Program-made: the position numbers and the translations under genes
DNA from: an uncultured Gammaproteobacteria bacterium
GTDB taxonomy: Bacteria > Pseudomonadota > Gammaproteobacteria > GCA-2729495
Reading direction: 5' to 3'
DNA length: 12,951 nt
NCBI GenBank assembly: GCA_947258805.1
Contig: CAMYJV010000038.1
Span: 24,436-37,386 of the forward strand
The notes under the pieces: model-generated
Seen by the model: only the letters and a program-made list of their open reading frames with translations
Database searches by the model: none
Told to the model about the DNA's origin: nothing
Shown: piece by piece, positions 1-6,291 of the stretch
Position numbering within the stretch: the first letter of the stretch is position 1
How the letters are laid out: each line of letters opens with the position of its first letter

Positions 1-164
1 AGTCGTCGCCCGTCACGATCCCGACCAACAGTACGATTCGTGACGCGGCCAACGCGCTGGCCACGGGTTCCCTGCACGCGGTCCCGGTCGTCAAGGAAGA
101 CGGCGAACTGGTGGGTATCGTGACGTCCACGGACATCGTCAGTTACGTGGTGTCGCAAGTCTAG
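1..164 (+). CDS. CBS-domain protein, C-terminal fragment (5' end outside window)
   Basis: The reading frame is open from the window edge to a TAG at 162-164 and gives about 54 residues. They read as the second half of a CBS domain: a threonine/isoleucine-rich start, an 'RDAANAL' helix, then 'HAVPVVKEDGEL' followed by 'VGIVTSTDIV', the classic CBS strand-strand-helix ending. CBS domains usually come in pairs (a Bateman module) that bind adenine nucleotides and control an attached enzyme or channel, or stand alone as small proteins. The protein ends only about 9 residues after the CBS core, so the domain is C-terminal. What lies upstream cannot be seen, so no specific function is given. It converges on the acyl-CoA ligase gene, with 42 nt between the two stop codons and no convincing terminator hairpin there. 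Confidence 0.85.
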   Translation, partial: SSPVTIPTNSTIRDAANALATGSLHAVPVVKEDGELVGIVTSTDIVSYVVSQV

Positions 165-206
165 ACCTGCCGGGGCAGCTGGCGGTAGAGGCTGTCGGCG
201 CAGCGT

Positions 207-1922
207 TCAGGCCGCCGGAGTATCGTTCGCGTTCTCGAGTTTCTGCATCCGGAATTTCTGCAGCTTGCCGGTGATTGTCATTGGGAACTCGGTGACGAAG
301 CGCACGCGTTTCGGCACCTTGAAGTGGGCCAGGTGCGCCCGGCAGAAGTCCTGGATCTCCTCAACGGTCGCGGTTGCGCCGTCCTGCAGCTGGATCCAGG
401 CCGCGATTTCTTCGCCGTAGTACTCGTCCGGCACACCGAAGACCGCGGCCTCCGCGATCTTCTCGTGCGTGTACAGCAGGTCTTCGATCTCGCGCGGGTA
501 AATGTTCTCGCCGCCGCGGATGATCATCTCTTTCAGCCGGCCGGTGATACGGACGTAACCGTCCGCATCCATCGTGCCGAGATCACCGGACGCGAGCCAG
601 CCGCTCGCATCGACGGCTTTCGCGGTAGCCTCCGGATCGCCGTAGTAGCCGCGCATGATGTGATGGCCGCGAAAGCAGATCTCGCCGACCTCGCCGATTG
701 GTACCGTCGCGCGCGTTTCCACATTCACCACCTTGACCTCCTGGTGCGGCAGGTTGGTGCCCACCGTGCCGATGCGCCGCTCCAGGCTGTCGTTTCGCGT
801 GGTCAGGTGGGTCAGCGGTGAGGCCTCCGTTTCGCCGTAGCCGATCAGGATTTCCGGGCAATGCATGTCGTTCATCACCCGGCGCATCAGCTCCGGCGGG
901 CAGGGTGCGCCGGCCATGATGCCGGTGCGCAGGCTCGCCAGGTCAAACCCGGCAAAGTCCGGATGATCCAGCATCGCGATGAACATGGTCGGCACGCCGT
1001 GCACGGCAGTACATCGTTCGTCCTGGACGGACCGCAGCACCAGCTCGGGGTCAAAGTGTTCGCACGGCACGACCAGGCACGCGCCGACAGACATGCACAG
1101 CAGGTTCGCGAGCACCATGCCAAAGCAGTGATAGAAGGGCACGGATACGGCCAGCCGGTCGTCCGGGCCGAAGTGCATCGCGCGCGCAGTGAAGAACGCA
1201 TTGTTCAGGATATTGTGGTGCGTCAGCACCACCGCCTTCGGGAAGCCGGTGGTGCCGGACGTGTACTGGATATTGATCGGGTCGTCGCGGTCCAGGGCGT
1301 TCGTTGCCGCGTCCAGCGCGGCCGTGTCGGTACCTTCGCCGGCCGCCAGTGCTTCCTGCCAGGTGGTAAAGCCCGGTGCGGGGCGCACGGTTGCCATCGG
1401 CGCCCCCGGCTCGTAGACCACCACTCGTCGCAGGTTCGGCAGGCGCGCTGACTGTAGATTCTCCGGCTGGCTGTCGGCGAGTTCCGGCACCAGCTCGGTC
1501 AGCATCGCAACGTAGTCGCTGGTGCGAAAGGCCGGGATCACGAACAGCCCCTGTACCTCGGAGCGGTCCAGCGCGTAGCCGAGTTCCTTCGGCCGGTAGG
1601 CCGGGTTGATATTCACCAGCACGATGCCGACCCGCGCGGTCGCCATCTGCAGCAATAGCCACTCGATGTTGTTCGTGGACCAGACGCCGACGCGGTCGCC
1701 GCGGGTGAAGCCCAGGCCCAGCAGGCCCCGGGCCAGCCGGTCTACGGCCGCGCGGAGTTCGCCGTAGCTGAGGCGGCGCTGCTGCGGCATGCAGACGATG
1801 GCTTCCCGTGCCGCGTGCTCACGAGCCACCGCATCGAAATGTGCGGCGATCGTTGCGCCGAGCAGCGGCACATCACCGCCGCGGTGACAGTAGCTCTGCG
1901 TCAACCGGGCCGGGATGGTCAC
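207..1922 (-). CDS. AMP-forming acyl-CoA ligase, ACSF2-like medium/branched-chain type
   Basis: A 571-residue ANL-superfamily enzyme that activates a carboxylic acid with ATP to acyl-AMP and then to acyl-CoA. The motifs are complete: P-loop TSGTTGFPK (221-229), A5 GYGETE (361-366), A7 SGDLG with the ribose-binding Asp (445-449), the hinge/A8 stretch GRLKEMIIRGGENIYP (461-476), and the A10 catalytic lysine in TGKLQK (K553). The whole length, including the N-terminal 'VPLLG' segment and 'VLVNINPAYR', resembles the ACSF2 group of acyl-CoA synthetases, which favour medium-chain acids; the substrate here is not proven. The start is a GTG at 1922-1920, 3 nt after the stop of the ferredoxin oxidoreductase beta gene, with a GGAAG Shine-Dalgarno-like site inside the end of that gene. 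It is the last gene of the five-gene operon. Its presence is notable because the oxidoreductase already makes acyl-CoA; it may activate external acids for the same pathway. Confidence 0.93.
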   Translation of the reverse strand: MTIPARLTQSYCHRGGDVPLLGATIAAHFDAVAREHAAREAIVCMPQQRRLSYGELRAAVDRLARGLLGLGFTRGDRVGVWSTNNIEWLLLQMATARVGIVLVNINPAYRPKELGYALDRSEVQGLFVIPAFRTSDYVAMLTELVPELADSQPENLQSARLPNLRRVVVYEPGAPMATVRPAPGFTTWQEALAAGEGTDTAALDAATNALDRDDPINIQYTSGTTGFPKAVVLTHHNILNNAFFTARAMHFGPDDRLAVSVPFYHCFGMVLANLLCMSVGACLVVPCEHFDPELVLRSVQDERCTAVHGVPTMFIAMLDHPDFAGFDLASLRTGIMAGAPCPPELMRRVMNDMHCPEILIGYGETEASPLTHLTTRNDSLERRIGTVGTNLPHQEVKVVNVETRATVPIGEVGEICFRGHHIMRGYYGDPEATAKAVDASGWLASGDLGTMDADGYVRITGRLKEMIIRGGENIYPREIEDLLYTHEKIAEAAVFGVPDEYYGEEIAAWIQLQDGATATVEEIQDFCRAHLAHFKVPKRVRFVTEFPMTITGKLQKFRMQKLENANDTPAA

Positions 1923-1925
1923 GGC

Positions 1926-2837
1926 TCAGGCTTCCACGCCTTGCCAGTAATCATCGACCCTTGCCTGGATCCCGTCGATGACCTGGTCCTGCCGCACCGG
2001 CTCGAACAGGTGCGCGAAGCGGCCTTGCAGCCGCAGGTATTCCTCTACGGGTGGACGCTGCTTCGGCGGTTTGGTGTGCACCACCTGGCCGTCTGCGTAC
2101 TCCTTCAGCGGCCAGATGCCTGTCTGCACCGCGAGCCGGCCGATGTCTGCGGTGTACTGCGGGTCGAAATCCCAGCCCGTCGGGCACGGCGCCAGCGCGA
2201 GGATCAGTCGGGGCCCGTCCAGGCTCATCGCTTTCTGCACTTTGCGCGCGAGGTCCAGGGGTTCCGCGCCGATGACCGTGGCCACGTACGCAGGCCGGTG
2301 GGCGGCCCAGATGCCGAACAGGTCCTTCTTGTAACCCGCGTAACCGAGGCCGGTGGTCGCCGTCTTCGCGCCGTGCGGCGTGGCGGCGGAAGCCTGCTGG
2401 CCGGTGTTCGCGTAACCCTCGTTGTCGTAACAGATGTACAGAAAGTCCAGGCCTCTCTCGATGGCCCCCGACGTGGCCGACAGGCCCATGCCGTAAGCCG
2501 CGCCGTCGCCGGTCAGCACGATGGTGTCGAGGTCTTCGTCGGGCGGCAACCGGCCGCTGTCAATCAGGATATCGAGCGCGTCGCGCACGCCCTGCGCGCC
2601 GGCGGGCGCCGACGCCATCGCGGTATACAGCCACGAACCGCGAAACGGGGTGAACGGGTAGGCCGCGAGCAGCGTCATGCAGCCGGCCGCGTTCACGAAC
2701 ACTGTTTTCTCGCCGACCTGGTCGTAGATTTCGTGCAGCGCTTCGAGCGCACCGCAGCCCGCGCACATCGGCGTGCCGGCGCCGAGCAGGTGGCTCGACG
2801 GCAGGTCCTTCATGCGTTTCAGCGTGGTCTCTTTCAT
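1926..2837 (-). CDS. 2-oxoacid:ferredoxin oxidoreductase, beta subunit (thiamine diphosphate-binding)
   Basis: The 303-residue beta subunit of a pyruvate/2-oxoisovalerate-type ferredoxin oxidoreductase, which carries thiamine diphosphate and the proximal [4Fe-4S] cluster. The thiamine motif runs from GDG (110-112) to N139 in 'YDNEGYANTG', as in PorB proteins. All four cluster cysteines expected for the family are visible: C25 and C28 in 'MCAGCG', C53 in 'AAGCM' and C218 in 'APCPTGW'. The ATG at 2837 overlaps the alpha subunit stop by 4 nt (ATGA), indicating translational coupling. The family converts 2-oxoacid + CoA + oxidised ferredoxin to acyl-CoA + CO2 + reduced ferredoxin, reversibly. The substrate (pyruvate, 2-oxobutyrate, branched-chain or aryl 2-oxoacid) cannot be read from sequence alone; the neighbouring amino-acid dehydrogenase favours a branched or aromatic 2-oxoacid. 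Confidence 0.93.
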   Translation of the reverse strand: MKETTLKRMKDLPSSHLLGAGTPMCAGCGALEALHEIYDQVGEKTVFVNAAGCMTLLAAYPFTPFRGSWLYTAMASAPAGAQGVRDALDILIDSGRLPPDEDLDTIVLTGDGAAYGMGLSATSGAIERGLDFLYICYDNEGYANTGQQASAATPHGAKTATTGLGYAGYKKDLFGIWAAHRPAYVATVIGAEPLDLARKVQKAMSLDGPRLILALAPCPTGWDFDPQYTADIGRLAVQTGIWPLKEYADGQVVHTKPPKQRPPVEEYLRLQGRFAHLFEPVRQDQVIDGIQARVDDYWQGVEA

Positions 2838-4081
2838 CGCTTGCCCCCGAGCTCGCGCCGCTCGACCTCGGCCACCGCCTGCAGCTTGCGCAGTTCGCGC
2901 AGTTCGTTCTCGGTATAGAGCAGGCGCGGTGGCGGCGTGACGCCGTCGGCAATGGCTTGATGCGCAACCGCGACCATTTCGAAGAATTCCTCCGCGCTGA
3001 TGTCGCGGCCGCCCAGTCCGCCGACGAAGCTCAGCAGTGCAGGCGGCGCATCAGGATTACCGTACAGCACCGATGCGAGCTCGGCGTGCAGCACGCCGCC
3101 TTTGCCGATGGACAGGTTCTGGTCGATCACGATGGCCGCCTGCTTGCCGGCGAGCAGCCGCTGCATGTCGTCCGCAGGAAAGGGCCGATATACGCGCGGG
3201 CGCAGCAGGCCGACGCGCTCGCCGTTGGCCCGGAGCCGGTCCACCGCGTCACGGGCCTTGGTGGCGAAGGAACCGAGCATCACGAACACAATATCCGCAT
3301 CGTCGGTGTGGTAGTTCTCGACAGCTTCGTAGCTACGGCTGAATTCCGTCGCGAATTCCTGCGCGATATCGGCGTAGGCAGCCAGCGCATTCATCGCCGC
3401 CAGGTGCATCTCGTACCGGAAATAGGAATATGGCGAGCCACCCAGTACCGCGACGGCCTGGCTGATCGGCTGGCTCGCGCGAAAGGCCAGGTTCTCGGGG
3501 TCGAAGCCGGGCAGGAAGCGATCGACGGCCGCCGGCTCAGGAATGTCGACCGGCTCGCGCGTAAAGGACAGGTAGAAACCGTCCAGGTTCACGATCGCGG
3601 GCAGGCGGACCCGGTCGTCTTCGGCCAGCCGGTAGGCCATGAGTACCCCGTCGAGAACTTCCTGGCAGGTGGCGCAGTGAATCTGCAGGAAGCCGCAGTC
3701 GCGCGCGGCCATGATGTCGTTGTGGTCGGACTCCAGCGTCACCGGCGCGGCGAGTCCGCGGGATACGTTGACCAGCACGAAGGGCACTCGCCAGCCGGCC
3801 ACCGTGTACAGCATCTCCATCGCGTACAGCAGCCCCTGGCTGGAGGTCGCGGTGAACACGCGCACGCCGGTCGCTGCTGCGGCACCGGCCGCCGTCAGTA
3901 CCGAGTGCTCGGACTCCAGCGTGACCATGCGGCCGGGCATCTCGCCGGCGTCGATCCACTGGCCGAGGGTCTCGATGATTTCGGTCTGCGGCGTGATCGG
4001 GAAGGCCGGCACGTAGTCGGCGCGCGCAAGGCGTGCGCCCCACGCGGCTGCGCCATTGCCGGTCAGGAGCTCGCGGCTCAT
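2834..4081 (-). CDS. 2-oxoacid:ferredoxin oxidoreductase, alpha subunit
   Basis: A 415-residue alpha subunit. The pyrimidine-binding domain I has 'PITPQTE' (28-34), the conserved glutamate in 'ESEHSV' (E58) expected to activate thiamine, and 'TATSSQG' (77-83). 'SRGLAAP' with R108 sits where pyruvate:ferredoxin oxidoreductases hold the substrate carboxylate, followed by 'SDHNDIMAARDCG'. The C-terminal half is the transketolase-C-like domain II, with the characteristic 'GGLGGRDI' near the end. The frame is open upstream to 4153, but the ATG at 4081 is chosen: homology begins there ('MSRELLTGNGA'), GGGGAG lies 5 nt before it, and it overlaps the gamma-delta stop by 4 nt (ATGA). The residues before it (Arg/Gly-rich) are just the end of the previous gene in another frame. 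It forms an active site with the beta subunit at their interface. Confidence 0.93.
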   Translation of the reverse strand: MSRELLTGNGAAAWGARLARADYVPAFPITPQTEIIETLGQWIDAGEMPGRMVTLESEHSVLTAAGAAAATGVRVFTATSSQGLLYAMEMLYTVAGWRVPFVLVNVSRGLAAPVTLESDHNDIMAARDCGFLQIHCATCQEVLDGVLMAYRLAEDDRVRLPAIVNLDGFYLSFTREPVDIPEPAAVDRFLPGFDPENLAFRASQPISQAVAVLGGSPYSYFRYEMHLAAMNALAAYADIAQEFATEFSRSYEAVENYHTDDADIVFVMLGSFATKARDAVDRLRANGERVGLLRPRVYRPFPADDMQRLLAGKQAAIVIDQNLSIGKGGVLHAELASVLYGNPDAPPALLSFVGGLGGRDISAEEFFEMVAVAHQAIADGVTPPPRLLYTENELRELRKLQAVAEVERRELGGKR

Positions 4082-5016
4082 GAGGACTCCCCGTCCGCTT
4101 CCGCGTCGCGGGCCTCGGTTTCGGGGATTGTGCCGATCGCGTGCGGCGGGCACTTCGCGACGCAGATCATGCAGCCCTTGCAGTGGTCGTAGTCGATTGC
4201 CGGCACGCCGTCATCGCTGACGCTGATGCAGCTGTCGGGACAGAAGGTGCTGCAGACCCACCAGCACTTGTTGCAGCGGTCGTAATCGATGACCGGCCGC
4301 AGCGTGCGCCAGAGTCCCGTGCGCACCTGCACGCTAGTGGCGGCAGCATGGATGGCGGGCGCCGACCGGCGCGCGTCTTCAAAGACCGGTTCCAGCCACG
4401 CCGGTGGCTGGTAATCCTTCGCTGATCGCGCCGGCGCCTCGCGCACGAGGCCGGCTTTGTCCTGCATTTCGTCGTAGGCGTGCAGTGCGACCGCGACGTT
4501 CTGCTCGACCACTGTTGCGGGCAGCGACGCGAGTTCCTCGCGGACTGCGGCGTCGAGCACATGCCGCGGAATTACGCCAACCAGCGCCGCCGCCGCACCC
4601 GCGCAGGCGGTGCCGGCGAAGGGCAGCTCGGCACGGTCCGCGACGGTTTCGCGCGCGGGCAGCACCAGCACCGGGCCGGCCAGGTTCAGGCGGTGGGTCC
4701 AGGTGGCCGTATCCTCGTGGCTGTTAATCAGCAGTACGCTGCGTGCCGTGAGGCCCTGGGAAACGCCGGCGGCCGCGATCCCGACCAGGGACTCATCGGC
4801 GACGATCACGAGATCGGGCTCGATGATGATGCCGCGCTCGTTGATGGGTTCCCGCGCGGCACGCACGTAGGCAAAGATCGGCGCGCCGCGGCGTTCCGCG
4901 CCGTAGCGCGGTGCATCCTGCACATCGAAGCCGGCGCGGAAGAAGGCCGAGCCGAGAATGCGGCTGGCGGTCTTCGTGCCCTGGCCGCCGCGGCCGTGAA
5001 AGCGAATCCGGTACAT
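4078..5016 (-). CDS. 2-oxoacid:ferredoxin oxidoreductase, fused gamma-delta subunit
   Basis: A 312-residue fusion. Residues 1 to about 185 are the gamma (domain III) subunit, with 'HGRGGQGTKTASRIL' at the start and 'YGAERRGAPIFAYVR' (38-52); this part contributes to CoA binding and assembly. A linker of about 50 residues, rich in Ala, Pro and charged residues, leads to a delta-type ferredoxin domain (about 240-297) with two [4Fe-4S] motifs. The second is canonical, C279-x2-C282-x2-C285-x3-C289-P. The first reads C248-x2-C251-x3-C255-x3-C259-P, one residue longer than usual between the second and third cysteines. This domain carries electrons from the beta-subunit cluster to ferredoxin. The gene starts 11 nt after the amino-acid dehydrogenase stop and overlaps the alpha gene by 4 nt. 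Many bacteria and archaea encode gamma and delta separately. Confidence 0.92.
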   Translation of the reverse strand: MYRIRFHGRGGQGTKTASRILGSAFFRAGFDVQDAPRYGAERRGAPIFAYVRAAREPINERGIIIEPDLVIVADESLVGIAAAGVSQGLTARSVLLINSHEDTATWTHRLNLAGPVLVLPARETVADRAELPFAGTACAGAAAALVGVIPRHVLDAAVREELASLPATVVEQNVAVALHAYDEMQDKAGLVREAPARSAKDYQPPAWLEPVFEDARRSAPAIHAAATSVQVRTGLWRTLRPVIDYDRCNKCWWVCSTFCPDSCISVSDDGVPAIDYDHCKGCMICVAKCPPHAIGTIPETEARDAEADGESS

Positions 5017-5027
5017 CGTCCGGTCCG

Positions 5028-6161
5028 TCAGATGAAGTCCGGGGCGGACGAAAACAGGCCGTGGCGGCGGAAGCTCATCGCGCGCCGCACCCGCTCCGTG
5101 GCCAGTTCCACCGCGGCCCGGCGGGGCAGGATCCCGTCCGTGCGAGAGCGCTTGAGCACGGCTTTCGTGTTGCTGAGGATTTTCTCTTCGATGCTGGCCA
5201 TCGCCGAGACCTCCGTCGCGCCGTGATATTCCATTGCCGCGCAGATCACGCCGCCCGCGTTGGCGATGAAGTCGGGCACGCAGAGCACGTCGTGTTCGTG
5301 CAGGTACTGCTCGGCGGCCGGCGTCACCGCGATGTTGGCGCCGGGCACCACGAGCCGGGCACGCAGCCGCTGCATGTTGTCGCCGTTAATCGCGTCGGGC
5401 CGGGCGGCCGGGACCCAGACCTCGCAGTCCACGTCGATCAGCGCATCGCGATCGAGAATGTCCCCGTCGCCGTGATCCACCACGCTGCCGCCCTGCGCCT
5501 TGATCCCGGTCAGCGCTTCCACGTCCAGCCCGTCGGGATTTTGAATCGTACCCTTGGAATCGTTTGCCGCGACCACGATCGCGCCGCGCGTTTGCAGAAA
5601 GCGCGCGGCGTGTTTGCCGACGGCGCCAAAGCCCTGGATCGCGACGCGCGCGTCCTTCAGGTCGAGACCGCAGTGGTCGGCCGCGATTTCCGTCGCGTGC
5701 ATGAGCCCCCAGCCCGTCGCGCCGATCTCGTCCAGCGGGATGCCGCCCACTTCGCGCGGCAGACCGACCGCGCGGCCGATCTCATCCCGGACCCAGGCCA
5801 TGCATTCCTCGTTGGTGCCCATGTCGGGGCCGAAGATGTAGTCGTTTTCCTGGCGCAGCGCCGAGGCAAACGTGCGTAGCAGGCGCTCCTTCTGCTCGTC
5901 CGGGGTTCGCGGGTCCCCGAAGACCACTGATTTGCCGCCGCCGTGAGGCAATCCGGCGGCCGCGTTCTTCATGGTCATCGCACGCGCCAGGCGGAAACAC
6001 TCGGCCAGGCTGACGTCGCTGGCCATGCGCAGCCCGCCGATGGACGGCCCGGTGGCGACGTTGTCGACTACCAGGATGCCGCGAAGGCCCACCGTCGGCT
6101 CATGTACGTGGATGATCTTGGCGGGGCCGAATTCATCCGCGTAGTCAAACGGGTCCGACAT
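5028..6161 (-). CDS. Glu/Leu/Phe/Val dehydrogenase family, predicted hydrophobic amino-acid dehydrogenase
   Basis: A 377-residue member of the Glu/Leu/Phe/Val dehydrogenase family, NAD(P)-linked oxidative deaminases of amino acids to 2-oxoacids + ammonia. Catalytic residues are present: K65 in 'MTMKN', K77 in 'HGGGKS' and D113 in 'GPDMGT'. The Rossmann fingerprint GFGAVG is at 177-182, with 'AANDS' closing strand 2 (N200, D201), which suits NAD+. 'PDFIANAGGV' is at 296-305. Against glutamate dehydrogenases, the Lys in 'GPYKGG' that binds the gamma-carboxylate is I41 ('GPSIGG'), and the partner Ser after 'NAGGV' is A308. Both changes point away from glutamate towards a non-polar side chain, as in leucine or phenylalanine dehydrogenases. 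The length suits those enzymes (about 350-380) rather than standard GDH (about 420-450). The ATG at 6161 is preceded by AGGGGG at 9 nt. It is the first gene of the five-gene operon, followed after 11 nt by the oxidoreductase. Confidence 0.88.
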   Translation of the reverse strand: MSDPFDYADEFGPAKIIHVHEPTVGLRGILVVDNVATGPSIGGLRMASDVSLAECFRLARAMTMKNAAAGLPHGGGKSVVFGDPRTPDEQKERLLRTFASALRQENDYIFGPDMGTNEECMAWVRDEIGRAVGLPREVGGIPLDEIGATGWGLMHATEIAADHCGLDLKDARVAIQGFGAVGKHAARFLQTRGAIVVAANDSKGTIQNPDGLDVEALTGIKAQGGSVVDHGDGDILDRDALIDVDCEVWVPAARPDAINGDNMQRLRARLVVPGANIAVTPAAEQYLHEHDVLCVPDFIANAGGVICAAMEYHGATEVSAMASIEEKILSNTKAVLKRSRTDGILPRRAAVELATERVRRAMSFRRHGLFSSAPDFI

Positions 6162-6175
6162 ATTGAGCTGCCCCC

Positions 6176-6198
6176 TATTGTTCTACTTCATAACAATA
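6176..6198. promoter_or_regulatory. AT-rich perfect dyad, candidate operator of the dehydrogenase operon
   Basis: TATTGTT (6176-6182) and AACAATA (6192-6198) are perfect 7-bp inverted arms around a 9-nt spacer, in an otherwise GC-rich stretch. The dyad lies 15 to 37 nt upstream of the amino-acid dehydrogenase ATG and touches its Shine-Dalgarno site (AGGGGG, 6171-6176 on the minus strand). It could be the binding site of a dimeric regulator of the operon, or a small mRNA hairpin beside the ribosome site. A weak promoter (TTCCGC, 17 nt, TTATGA, minus strand) can be drawn through it, but the match is poor. Confidence 0.45.
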
Positions 6199-6243
6199 CC
6201 GCACGGGGACGCGGAATCTTGGAATGTACCTGCCGGCTTATAA

Positions 6244-6289
6244 AGGGGCCAGGCACCATTTCCCCAGGGGAAATTGGAGCCAGGCCCCT
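6244..6289. repeat. REP-like imperfect palindrome
   Basis: A 46-bp near-palindrome lies 2 nt beyond the threonine dehydratase stop codon. The left arm begins AGGGGCCAGGCACC and ends TTTCCCC; the right arm begins GGGGAAATTGG and ends CCAGGCCCCT. The arms pair apart from two A:A/T-type mismatches and one unpaired base, meeting at CCCCAGGGG. The size, GC-rich arms and the 'GGGGCCAGGCACC' style resemble extragenic palindromes of the REP/RAYT kind found scattered in gammaproteobacterial genomes. On the minus strand the hairpin is followed by CTTTATAAG, not a T-run, so it is a poor Rho-independent terminator, though it may stabilise the upstream mRNA 3' end. Only one copy is in the window, so repeat status is inferred. 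Confidence 0.6.
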
Positions 6290-6291
6290 GA

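Noticed and set aside
165..206. Terminator between the convergent CBS and ligase genes
   Set aside because: Only 4-5 bp stems can be drawn and no T-run is present on either strand.
1815..2918. Long plus-strand open frame (367 codons) opposite the ligase and beta-subunit genes
   Set aside because: It is antisense to clearly conserved genes, is Arg/His/Gln-rich without any family motif, and is typical of shadow frames in GC-rich DNA.
4082..4153. Upstream extension of the alpha subunit (24 residues)
   Set aside because: It overlaps the gamma-delta gene deeply, is Arg/Gly-rich with no similarity, and the ATG at 4081 has a good ribosome site and ATGA overlap.
2957..4192. Plus-strand open frame (411 codons) opposite the alpha subunit
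   Set aside because: It has no recognisable domain and biased His/Arg/Val content, and the minus strand carries a complete oxidoreductase subunit.
6244..6289. Palindrome as a Rho-independent terminator
   Set aside because: The hairpin is strong but no T-run follows on the minus strand; a REP-like element fits better.
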